DNA of 20,833 nucleotides from Gudongella sp964607545 (GTDB taxonomy: Bacteria > Bacillota > Clostridia > Tissierellales > Tissierellaceae), in NCBI GenBank assembly GCA_964607545.1, contig CAZSLV010000031.1, positions 1 through 20,833 of the forward strand, written 5' to 3'. Position numbers and translations under genes: made by a program. The notes below the pieces were generated by a model. The model did not search any database, was not told where the DNA came from, and saw only the letters and a list, made by a program, of their open reading frames with translations. Shown in pieces: positions 14,061 to 20,833 of the stretch. Each line of letters opens with the position of its first letter. The stretch's first letter is position 1.

Positions 14061-14785
14061 ACCATTACCCCCCAAAAGACAAACAAGGATAGGGTTTCAC
14101 AAACTTCTATTATAGCCCCATATACATCCCCTGTTAAACCTCCTATTTTTTTATAAGATATTTGACTAATATATTGTCCCATTAATAAACTAAAAGCTAA
14201 GGGTAGTAAAAACTTAAAATCCAAAATGACTAATATAATTGTGTAAATCAACCCTCCAAATATCACGAGTTTTCTTGGATTGCTTTCACTAAATAATTTC
14301 CCCAAACCATCTGCCTTAGAGGGCTTTTTAGTAGAAATAAGATAGGAAACACTAAGCCTACTATTAGCAAATGACAAGGCTAAGACCAGGGGCAAGTTAC
14401 TTATACTGGTAATTAATATAAATTTAAATAAGATAACTACTAATATACTTAGGACTCCAAAAGCTCCTATTCTGCTATCCTTCATAATTTCCAAGCTTTC
14501 TTCCTTGCCACGATTTGAAAAAAAACCATCCGCAGTATCTGAGAGACCATCAATATGGAGGCCTCCAGTTAAAACAATTGTTGTAAGTAAGGCCATAAAA
14601 GACCCTACCAAAAGATTATAGGGGCTAAGAAAGATATAAAACAAGCCACCTAATCCCCCGATTATAAGTCCAATCAGGGGTAAAAAAGCTACACTGTATT
14701 TTAAATTTTCCTTATTAAATTCAATTTGCTTATTAATTGGTATCCTAGTAAAAAACTGTAGGCCTAGTATAAGTCCCCTGATCAT
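14051..14785 (-). CDS. cobS: Adenosylcobinamide-GDP ribazoletransferase (cobalamin synthase)
   Basis: CobS is an integral membrane enzyme that joins adenosylcobinamide-GDP to alpha-ribazole or its phosphate. The 244-residue length is normal. The diagnostic motif HIDGLSDTADG lies at about 77-87, followed by MKDSRIGAFG. Hydrophobic segments alternate through the rest, as expected for several membrane spans. The frame extends upstream to 14812, but the ATG at 14785 overlaps the cobU stop as ATGA and is preceded by GGTGAAG, so it is the likely start. It is the second gene of the cobU-cobS-cobC run. Confidence 0.94.
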   Translation of the reverse strand: MIRGLILGLQFFTRIPINKQIEFNKENLKYSVAFLPLIGLIIGGLGGLFYIFLSPYNLLVGSFMALLTTIVLTGGLHIDGLSDTADGFFSNRGKEESLEIMKDSRIGAFGVLSILVVILFKFILITSISNLPLVLALSFANSRLSVSYLISTKKPSKADGLGKLFSESNPRKLVIFGGLIYTIILVILDFKFLLPLAFSLLMGQYISQISYKKIGGLTGDVYGAIIEVCETLSLFVFWGVMVWI

Positions 14786-15318
14786 TTTATCTTCACCGGT
14801 ATACCACAACAAACCAAATAAACTTCATCAGATAAATTGCCTATCTTTTGGTTTATCCTTCCTTGAATATCCCTAAAAACCCTTGATATATGATGTTCTG
14901 GTACAATAGAAGAACCTACTTCATTAGTTACAAGAATTAAATTATTATTATCTTTCTTAACCTTATTTATCAAATTTTCCAACTCAAAGATTATCTTTTC
15001 TTCTATTTCTTCTTGAGTATTTAAGCTGATATAGTCCATATCCTTGCTATTATCAAACATAATGTTTGATACAAGTCCTGTAATACAGTCTAGCAAGTAG
15101 TTTTTTTCAGTGCTAACTGCATTTATAAGATCATAGGTTCCTTCATATGTTCTCCACTTTGATGGTCTTGATTTTTTATGGGTATCTACCCTATCTTGCA
15201 TTTCTTTATCATATATTTTCGATGTAGCTATGTAGACAACATCTTCCACGTTCTTGTATAAACTTTCAGCAAAGGTGCTTTTACCGCTCCTTGCCCCCCC
15301 AGTTATTAAATAAATCAA
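14782..15318 (-). CDS. cobU: Adenosylcobinamide kinase / adenosylcobinamide-phosphate guanylyltransferase
   Basis: CobU phosphorylates adenosylcobinamide and then transfers GMP to it, giving the GDP-activated substrate of CobS. It is 178 residues, full length. The P-loop is GGARSGKS (7-14). His47 in THKKSRPSKW is the residue that carries GMP in the Salmonella enzyme. TNEVGSSIVPE and RDIQGRINQKI are family strings. The start is a TTG at 15318, supported by AGGTG 5 nt upstream and by the lack of any ATG before the P-loop. It opens the operon. No cobalamin riboswitch fits in the 127 nt upstream, and genes for corrin ring synthesis and CobT are not in this window, so salvage of cobinamide or genes elsewhere must supply the substrate. 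Confidence 0.94.
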   Translation of the reverse strand: MIYLITGGARSGKSTFAESLYKNVEDVVYIATSKIYDKEMQDRVDTHKKSRPSKWRTYEGTYDLINAVSTEKNYLLDCITGLVSNIMFDNSKDMDYISLNTQEEIEEKIIFELENLINKVKKDNNNLILVTNEVGSSIVPEHHISRVFRDIQGRINQKIGNLSDEVYLVCCGIPVKIK

Positions 15319-15410
15319 TTTATCACCTACTCTTTATATTTTAGCTAATATATTTATTCTACCTTAAAATTACTCTTATACCTACTAAAAATAGGATTTA
15401 AAATAAATAA

Positions 15411-15435
15411 ATGGCAAGGATTTTTTCCCTGCCAT
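15411..15435 (-). terminator. Terminator of the malic enzyme-cupin operon
   Basis: A 10-position stem with one mismatch (15411-15420 with 15426-15435) encloses a 5-nt loop. On the minus strand TTATTTATTTTAAA follows. It lies 10 nt past the cupin stop and separates that operon from cobU downstream. Confidence 0.75.
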
Positions 15436-15445
15436 CAATTAATTA

Positions 15446-15973
15446 TTATAATTGGTCCTTATAGCCTTCTCTTAACAGCTTGTAATCTCCACTTCCTATA
15501 TCTAAATCGTAAATATTAAAGTTAGTCTTTATGTCAAATCCTTCTAAGTGGCTTGCTAGGTTAATGGACGCTGACCCATCTTCTCCACTAGTTATCCTGT
15601 GAAATATATTTGTAGTCCAAGTTATTAAACCACCACCATCTAAGATTCTTTCCCCATTGTGCTCAATAAAGTCTGGTGTTATTACAAACTTTTCAATTTT
15701 ATCATGACCTTTTTTATATAGCTCAACTGTTCGCATCCCATGAAGTACAAATAAATTATCTTCTTGGTGGGGGTGCATATACCAAGCTTCTTCAATACTC
15801 CCTACCCTGCCTGGTGAAGTAGCACCCTTTTTATGTAGGACCCTATCTATAGCATCGATCTTTGGTATCATTGATTGAACCATTACATCAAAGGTGACTC
15901 CTTCGGTTTTTCTAAACTCCTTAAGCTTAATTACTTTATAAAAATCCTTTACTTCTCTAATAATATAATCCAT
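15446..15973 (-). CDS. Cupin-like protein of unknown function
   Basis: The product is a soluble protein of 175 residues that I do not recognise by name. It looks like a single cupin barrel. A His-rich metal motif HPHQE (His67, His69, Glu71) is followed by FVLHGMRTVELY. A second motif region ITWTTNIFHRI provides His125. The spacing of the Glu to the HxH pair is shorter than in the classical cupin motif, so metal binding is probable but not certain. The start at 15973 has AAGGGGG at good spacing. It begins 12 nt after the malic enzyme stop and is followed by a terminator, so it is the second gene of that operon. A small-molecule-binding or isomerase role linked to malate/pyruvate metabolism is only a guess. 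Confidence 0.8.
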   Translation of the reverse strand: MDYIIREVKDFYKVIKLKEFRKTEGVTFDVMVQSMIPKIDAIDRVLHKKGATSPGRVGSIEEAWYMHPHQEDNLFVLHGMRTVELYKKGHDKIEKFVITPDFIEHNGERILDGGGLITWTTNIFHRITSGEDGSASINLASHLEGFDIKTNFNIYDLDIGSGDYKLLREGYKDQL

Positions 15974-15985
15974 AATATCCCCCTT

Positions 15986-17158
15986 TCACATTCTTGCTAG
16001 GCCGCTTTCTCTCGCAACCCTTGCAAGAGTCTTACTAAGTTCTTCACTTACATTTTTATCAAGTACACTAGGTAGTATCTTCTCTTCATTTAATTCTTTA
16101 TCCAAAACCAAACTTGCAATGGTATAGGCAGCAGCAAGTTTCATTTCTTCACTTATATACCTAGCCCTTACACTTAAGGCCCCCTTAAAAATTCCTGGAA
16201 AAACTAAAACATTATTGACTTGGTTTGGAAAGTCAGACCTTCCAGTTCCAACTATCCTTGCTCCTCCCTTTTTTGCTTCTTGTGGTTGTATTTCTGGAAT
16301 TGGATTTGCCATTGCAAATATTATGGGGTCCTTGTTCATTCTTTTTACATCATGTGAATTTATTAGGTTTCCTGTTGAAACCCCAATAAAGATATCAGCA
16401 CCCAATAAAGCTTCTTTTAAGTCTCCTCTTATTTTTCTGGGATTTGTCATTAAGGCTATGTCTTTTTTATGTTTTTCAATTAGTATATCATTTGGGTCTA
16501 GAATTCCTTTTCTATCACAAAGGATTACATCTTTTGCCCCAGCTTTAATAAGTAAGCTTGCAATAGCAAGACCTGCGGCTCCTGAACCGTTTATTACAAT
16601 CCTTACTTTTTGCAATTTCTTTTTTACAATTTTTAGGGAATTTATTATACCAGCAAGAACTACAATTGCAGTTCCATGCTGATCATCATGAAAAACTGGT
16701 ATATCTAATTCTTCTATTAACCTTCTTTCTACTTCAAAACACTTAGGAGCACAAATATCTTCCAGATTAATACCTCCAAAAGAGGGGGCAATTTGCTTAA
16801 TTGAAAAAATAATATCTTCTATGTTTTGACTTTCTAAGCAAATAGGAAAGGCATCTAAACCTCCAAGTTCCTTAAATAAGACTGCCTTGCCCTCCATTAC
16901 TGGCAAGGCTGCTAGGGGACCAAGATTACCCAAGCCTAGGACCGCTGACCCATCTGTCACAACTGCAATCATGTTGGCCTTACTAGTTAAGCTATAAACG
17001 CAATCTGGGTGTTCCTTGATTTCTTTGCAAACTTCTGCAACTCCAGGTGTGTATACTAAACTTAAATCTTCATTGTTTAATAAGGGAATTTTGCTAACTA
17101 CTTCAATTTTCCCCCTATGCTTTTTATGTAAATCAAGTGCTCTTTCTTTTATATCCAT
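15986..17158 (-). CDS. NAD(P)-dependent malic enzyme
   Basis: The enzyme decarboxylates malate oxidatively to pyruvate, making NAD(P)H. It has 390 residues, the compact bacterial form without the phosphotransacetylase-like domain of MaeB. Catalytic features are Tyr36 in VYTPGVAEVC and Lys91 in MEGKAVLFK. TDGSAVLGLGNLGP and FHDDQHGTA form the metal and substrate site. GSGAAGLAIASLL is the dinucleotide-binding loop, followed by MANPIPEI and GTGRSDFPNQVNNVL. The coenzyme preference is not clear from sequence. A GTG at 17164 is in frame, but AGGA at 17170-17167 fits the ATG at 17158. It leads a two-gene operon with a cupin-like protein. Confidence 0.94.
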   Translation of the reverse strand: MDIKERALDLHKKHRGKIEVVSKIPLLNNEDLSLVYTPGVAEVCKEIKEHPDCVYSLTSKANMIAVVTDGSAVLGLGNLGPLAALPVMEGKAVLFKELGGLDAFPICLESQNIEDIIFSIKQIAPSFGGINLEDICAPKCFEVERRLIEELDIPVFHDDQHGTAIVVLAGIINSLKIVKKKLQKVRIVINGSGAAGLAIASLLIKAGAKDVILCDRKGILDPNDILIEKHKKDIALMTNPRKIRGDLKEALLGADIFIGVSTGNLINSHDVKRMNKDPIIFAMANPIPEIQPQEAKKGGARIVGTGRSDFPNQVNNVLVFPGIFKGALSVRARYISEEMKLAAAYTIASLVLDKELNEEKILPSVLDKNVSEELSKTLARVARESGLARM

Positions 17159-17286
17159 ATCCACCTTCCTTAAATAGGATTTTACTATATATAGTCTATT
17201 TAAAGTATACCCTTTATTGTTTAACTACCCTCAATATAAATAAATTTCTACCCACTTTTATAGGATGGATAAGCACTAATAGAAAA

Positions 17287-17326
17287 TATACCTATACCAA
17301 GTTAATATAAACCTGATATAGGTATA
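17287..17326 (-). terminator. Terminator-like inverted repeat after the fasciclin gene
   Basis: A perfect 10-bp inverted repeat TATACCTATA/TATAGGTATA (17287-17296 and 17317-17326) encloses a 20-nt loop. On the minus strand TTTTCTATT follows. It lies 21 nt past the fasciclin gene stop. The long loop and AT-rich stem make it weaker than the other terminators here; an operator for the malic enzyme operon is a less likely reading. Confidence 0.55.
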
Positions 17327-17347
17327 AATCTTATTTTAACTTAATAA

Positions 17348-18211
17348 TTAATTAAGTTTAAAGTCATCTGGTACTAAGACTTTATCTATAACGTGGATAA
17401 CTCCATTTGTTGCTTCTAAATCTGGTGTTGATACACTTGATGTGTTAATTTTCACTCCATCTTTTAAATCTACCTTGATTTTTTGGCCGTTTACTGTATC
17501 AGCTTCCATACCATCTACTAGGTCAGTAGACATTACTTTTCCTGCTACAACATGGTAGGTTAATACCTTGCTTAAATCTGGGTGACCCAATAAATCTTCA
17601 GCACTTATATTGAGTTCTGCTAGTAATTGAGCAAAAGCTGCATTTGTTGGTGCAAATACTGTAAATGGACCTTCACCTTTTAAAGTATCTACAAGTTCAG
17701 CTTTTTGAAGGGCAGCAACAAGTACTGTAAAGTCTTCGCTTCCTAAAGCAACATCTACTATATCATCTGCTTTAGGCTCAAAGTATCCTTCGCCAATTAC
17801 AACTGTTTTAGTCATTGGATCCCAATCTACTACTTTGCCAAATTTTTCTGCTACATCTCTAACAGGAACAAAAGTTCTTTCTCCCTTAATTTGTGGCTCC
17901 TTATACAATTTGACAGCTTCACCATTTAACGTTGCATCTAAAGAACCTATCATCATCATAATTTCATCTGTTCCATTTGTAAAAGTTACCTTTTTCTCAT
18001 TTGCATGCCATGTTACTTCAAAACCCAATGCTTCTGTAACAAATCTTACTGGTACTAAAGTTCTACCTTCTTCAATAAATGGTTCAACATCCATGGAGAT
18101 GTAGTCACCCTCTACCCAAATCTTAATTCCTGTCTCTGCATTTGCCATAGTTGGAATAAATCCAAAAACCATAACAAAAGCTAACATTAATGCTAATGTA
18201 CTTCTTTTCAT
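17348..18211 (-). CDS. Exported copper-amine-oxidase-N / fasciclin (FAS1) protein
   Basis: The protein has 287 residues. A signal peptide (1-25, ending in MANA) is followed by a copper-amine-oxidase N-terminal-like domain (about 28-145) with the paired signatures RTLVPVRFVTEALGFEVTW and RTFVPVRDVAEKFG. A single FAS1 domain fills the rest (about 150-287), with GPFTVFAPTNAAFAQL, LTYHVVAGKVMSTDL and NGVIHVIDKVLVP. FAS1 domains mediate adhesion to proteins or polysaccharides, so a surface or matrix role is likely. The start at 18211 has AAAGGAGG upstream. It is apparently monocistronic, with a terminator-like repeat after it. It shares the N-terminal module with the DUF4300 protein at 8175-9416, though the following domain is unrelated. 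Confidence 0.93.
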   Translation of the reverse strand: MKRSTLALMLAFVMVFGFIPTMANAETGIKIWVEGDYISMDVEPFIEEGRTLVPVRFVTEALGFEVTWHANEKKVTFTNGTDEIMMMIGSLDATLNGEAVKLYKEPQIKGERTFVPVRDVAEKFGKVVDWDPMTKTVVIGEGYFEPKADDIVDVALGSEDFTVLVAALQKAELVDTLKGEGPFTVFAPTNAAFAQLLAELNISAEDLLGHPDLSKVLTYHVVAGKVMSTDLVDGMEADTVNGQKIKVDLKDGVKINTSSVSTPDLEATNGVIHVIDKVLVPDDFKLN

Positions 18212-18320
18212 CTAAACAACCTCCTTTTCGTATTATCTCTTCCTCTTACCCTTCTTTTACATAAACTATCACTCAAATTTATAATAAATAGTTTTATGAA
18301 AACATTATAAGCTGATTTTA

Positions 18321-20651
18321 TTAAATTGATTTTAAGACATTAGATTTTATTACCTTGTTTACAAAGATCTTAACAATTTCTTTATCAAATTGACTTCCTG
18401 CATTTGTTAATAATTCCTTAATAGCACTGTTTTGTGGAATGGGCTCTTTATAGTGGTTGTGAATCATAGAATCATAAGCTTCAGCTATAGCTAATATTCT
18501 GGATTGAATGGGTATTTCAATTCCTTTAAGCTTTCTTGGATAACCTTTCCCATCTATTCTCTCATGATGACATAATACATAATCTGCTATATGTGAAAAC
18601 TCACTAACTGATTTTAGTATGTGAAAGCCAATTTCAGGATGTTTTTTTATTTCNNNNNNNNNNNNNNNNNNNNNNNNNNNNNNNNNNNNNNNNNNNNNNN
18701 NNNNNNNNNNNNNNNNNNNNNNNNNNNNNNNNNNNNNNNNNNNNNNNNNNNNNATTTCTTCTGACTCTACCCTTTTTGTTTCATGGCCAAATGAAACAGA
18801 AGGGGATATATTATCCACAAGTAATTCAGATATCTTAGTTTTAATTCTATTTATTATTATCTTGGCAGAGTTACTATCAGTCTTTGGAAGCAATATAACA
18901 AATTCATCGCCCCCTATCCTTGCAATTATATCATCAGAACGCAACTCATTTTTCATAGCACTAGCAACAGCCTTTAAAAGTTTATCGCCACAAGCATGGC
19001 CAAAGGCATCATTAGTAAGCTTTAATCCATTTACATCAGCCATCACTATTGTGATAGGTAGGTTCCTTTTGGTATCTAGCCTTCTTAACTCTTCTTCATA
19101 AAACCTTCTATTATAAAGGCCTGTTAATTGATCAAAGAAGCTTAGGTATAGGATTTTTTCCTCTGTTTGCTTTCTTTCAGTTATATCAATAGCAAAGTGG
19201 AGACTAGCATCACTACCATTCCATTCAATCTTAATTCCATCTGATTCAATCCACCTAATTTCCTTATCCTTTTTAACTATTTTAAATTGCTGTTTTGTAT
19301 CTTCAGTATTCCCAATAAGCCTATCTTTATGGAACTTAAGTGCATTTTTCACATCGCTTTGGTGAATAAAGTCAGTAAACTTCATCTTGGTTAGCTCTTC
19401 TTGACTATAACCTGTGAGCATTGAGGTCATAGGGTTGCATATTTTTATATATTCATTTTGTATTACTAGGATAGCTTCTACAGCATTTTCAAATAATAGT
19501 CGGTATTTTTCCTCGCTTACCCTTAAGGCATCTTCTGAAAGCTTTCTTTCAGTTATATCGCTTAATAAGTTGAAAGTTGCAGGCTTTCCTTCCCAAAGTA
19601 TTCTTAGGGAATTCATTTCAACCCACCTAATCTCACCGCCTTTTTTTACAATTCTGTAGCTATATATGCGGTCTACCTGATCTTCATTTAATCTTTTTTT
19701 ATGATTTGCAACTACAAGGTCTATATCTTCTGGATATATGTAGTTTATAAATGATATTCTTGAAAGCTCTTTGGGAGAGTAGCCAGTCAAAACAGTAGCC
19801 ATCTCATTACTAAGGACAACCTTCCCATCTTGTATTACTACAATAGATTCTGCTGCGTTTTCAAAAAGTAACTTATATTGTTCTTCGCTTTTTCTTAAGG
19901 CTTCTTCCATTATTTTTCTTTCAGTTATATCATGTTGGGTAGAAAGCACACAAGTTTGCCCTTGGTATTCAATGATTATACCACTGCCCATAGACCAAAG
20001 CTCTTTTCCAGAAGCAGTTTTTACATGCATCTCAAAGTCTGTGACTACTCCTTCGTTTTGAAGTTTTTCAAGCCACACGAGCCTTCTTTCTGGTTCAACC
20101 CAATGAATCATTGCTGTTTTTTTCCCTATAACTTTTTCTGGCTCTTTTACCTCGAAATAATCTAATCCCTTTGGATTTACATATAACACAACACCATCTA
20201 GGGTTATGATAGTCAGAGTAAAGGGTAGTGTTTCAATTATTCTTTCAAATTGTATTTCATTTTTAATTATTGTCTCAATAGAATTTTTATAGTCTGTAAT
20301 GTCCCTATTGTTAGCCCTATATCCTAGATAATCCCCTTTTTCGTCTATTACTGCCTTACAAGCATGTTCAATCCAAACTATGTAACCTTTTTTGTGGTGT
20401 ATCCTAAATTGCTTGATAAACATTTTATCCCTATTGTTTATCTCATGTCTATGACTATGCCATATTTTTAAATCTTCTTTAAGGATTATAGATTCAAAAA
20501 GCGTGGGGTTTTGTAAAAATTCTTCAGCTTCATAACCAGATATTCTCATGCAAGAGGGAGAGACATACTTAAGTTCACCATATTGGTCTTCCCATGTTTC
20601 CCAATCGTATGAATAATCAGCTATAGTTTTGTACCTAAGTTCTTCTGCCAT
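18321..20651 (-). CDS. PAS-GGDEF-HD-GYP cyclic-di-GMP signalling protein (broken by a sequence gap)
   Basis: A cytoplasmic sensor with no membrane segment. Four PAS/PAC units lie at about 10-120, 130-245, 257-370 and 380-490, the first three ending in DIT(D/E) linkers and the fourth in DITERKQTEEK. A GGDEF diguanylate cyclase domain starts near 505. Its active-site motif is intact (580-584) and an RxxD inhibitory site (571-574) precedes it. After the gap comes the second half of an HD-GYP phosphodiesterase: KKHPEIGFHIL, then HHERIDGKGYP and IPIQSRILAIAEAYD. The HD dyad itself would lie in the missing part. It may both make and break c-di-GMP. The ATG at 20666 is in frame, but its downstream GGAGGGAAG is the ribosome binding site of the ATG at 20651, chosen here. 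Confidence 0.9.
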   Translation of the reverse strand: MAEELRYKTIADYSYDWETWEDQYGELKYVSPSCMRISGYEAEEFLQNPTLFESIILKEDLKIWHSHRHEINNRDKMFIKQFRIHHKKGYIVWIEHACKAVIDEKGDYLGYRANNRDITDYKNSIETIIKNEIQFERIIETLPFTLTIITLDGVVLYVNPKGLDYFEVKEPEKVIGKKTAMIHWVEPERRLVWLEKLQNEGVVTDFEMHVKTASGKELWSMGSGIIIEYQGQTCVLSTQHDITERKIMEEALRKSEEQYKLLFENAAESIVVIQDGKVVLSNEMATVLTGYSPKELSRISFINYIYPEDIDLVVANHKKRLNEDQVDRIYSYRIVKKGGEIRWVEMNSLRILWEGKPATFNLLSDITERKLSEDALRVSEEKYRLLFENAVEAILVIQNEYIKICNPMTSMLTGYSQEELTKMKFTDFIHQSDVKNALKFHKDRLIGNTEDTKQQFKIVKKDKEIRWIESDGIKIEWNGSDASLHFAIDITERKQTEEKILYLSFFDQLTGLYNRRFYEEELRRLDTKRNLPITIVMADVNGLKLTNDAFGHACGDKLLKAVASAMKNELRSDDIIARIGGDEFVILLPKTDSNSAKIIINRIKTKISELLVDNISPSVSFGHETKRVESEEXXXXXXXXXXXXXXXXXXXXXXXXXXXXXXXXXXEIKKHPEIGFHILKSVSEFSHIADYVLCHHERIDGKGYPRKLKGIEIPIQSRILAIAEAYDSMIHNHYKEPIPQNSAIKELLTNAGSQFDKEIVKIFVNKVIKSNVLKSI
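18654..18753. other. Assembly gap (100 Ns)
   Basis: There are exactly 100 Ns inside the GGDEF/HD-GYP gene, a usual placeholder for a gap of unknown size. The flanks are in the same frame by the placeholder length. The sequence missing by domain comparison (end of GGDEF plus the HD half of HD-GYP) should be clearly more than 33 codons. Confidence 0.98.
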
Positions 20652-20722
20652 TAACTTCCCTCCCATTTAACCACATTATATCTATTATAATTTTATATTG
20701 TTTATCTCTTTATACTGTTAAC

Positions 20723-20751
20723 TTAAAATAGTATTATATCAACTATTTTAA
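20723..20751 (-). promoter_or_regulatory. Promoter framed by a 10-bp inverted repeat upstream of the PAS-GGDEF gene
   Basis: TTAAAATAGT (20723-20732) and ACTATTTTAA (20742-20751) form a perfect 10-bp inverted repeat with a 9-nt centre. On the minus strand the centre holds TGA-TATAAT (20741-20733), an extended -10. A protein bound to the repeat would cover the promoter. A second TATAAT lies at 20682-20677, close to the start codon. Confidence 0.5.
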
Positions 20752-20769
20752 ACCATCCATATTTAAAAG

Positions 20770-20797
20770 TCTACAAACTTGATAAAGTCCGTATAAT
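20770..20797 (+). promoter_or_regulatory. Candidate promoter reading out of the window
   Basis: On the plus strand TCTACA (20770-20775) and TATAAT (20792-20797) are 16 nt apart. The -35 matches four of six consensus bases. No gene follows within the 36 nt left in the window. Confidence 0.35.
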
Positions 20798-20833
20798 GGT
20801 GTAAAAAGAAACTTCAAATAAAAATGAGCCAAA

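Noticed and set aside
15319..15445. Cobalamin riboswitch ahead of cobU
   Set aside because: The gap is 127 nt and includes the terminator of the upstream operon. There is no room for a full cobalamin aptamer and no recognisable B12 box.
16215..16682. A 155-codon plus-strand open frame opposite the malic enzyme gene
   Set aside because: It lies wholly inside a well-conserved gene on the other strand, has no ribosome binding site and is rich in residues expected from reading the antisense.
18654..18753. Genuine in-frame continuity across the N run
   Set aside because: A 100-N run is a placeholder and domain comparison calls for more sequence, so the joined frame is not evidence of real length.

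Overview
The window is AT-rich (about one third G+C by eye) and looks like chromosomal DNA of an anaerobic, fermentative low-GC Firmicute of the Clostridia/Tissierellia kind. The signs are AGGAGG-type ribosome binding sites, several TTG starts, ferredoxin-linked 2-oxoacid oxidation, SLH-anchored and copper-amine-oxidase-N surface proteins, and a PAS/GGDEF/HD-GYP signalling protein. I saw no phage, transposase, CRISPR, tRNA or rRNA. One run of exactly 100 Ns (18654-18753) interrupts the last gene.

Layout. 91-1836 (+): an ABC-F type tandem ATPase with its own promoter and terminator. 1892-2278 (-): a small protein that may be a degenerate RNase H-like domain. 2358-2576 (-): a stranded CBS half-domain with no usable start, probably a gene remnant. 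2587-3607 (-): azlC-azlD, a branched-chain amino acid exporter. 3883-6404 (-): a two-gene 2-oxoacid:ferredoxin oxidoreductase (fused gamma-alpha, then beta). 6603-8081 (+): an exported SLH-M23 endopeptidase. It converges on 8175-9416 (-), an exported protein with a copper-amine-oxidase-N domain fused to DUF4300. A GC-richer hairpin island lies between the two.

9562-11366 (-): a redox/electrophile module in which a YodB-like HxlR repressor sits upstream of a pirin-nitroreductase operon, with dyad and direct repeats at the promoters. 11435-15318 (-): cobU-cobS-cobC (late cobamide assembly), then a TIM-barrel isomerase/epimerase-like gene with an odd N-terminus, then diaminopropionate ammonia-lyase. 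15446-17158 (-): NAD(P)-malic enzyme with a downstream cupin-like protein. 17348-18211 (-): an exported copper-amine-oxidase-N plus fasciclin protein. 18321-20651 (-): a four-PAS, GGDEF, HD-GYP cyclic-di-GMP protein cut by the assembly gap.

Together the genes fit an amino-acid and organic-acid fermenter. Malic enzyme and diaminopropionate ammonia-lyase both make pyruvate, and the oxidoreductase turns 2-oxoacids into acyl-CoA and reduced ferredoxin. AzlCD handles branched-chain amino acids, and the surface proteins serve the cell wall. The most interesting points are the YodB-like regulon with visible operator candidates, the Cys/His pattern in the DUF4300 protein, the missing start codon of the isomerase gene, a plus-strand terminator in the azlC leader, pseudoknot-topology repeats ahead of the oxidoreductase, and an assembly gap that must hide more sequence than it shows.
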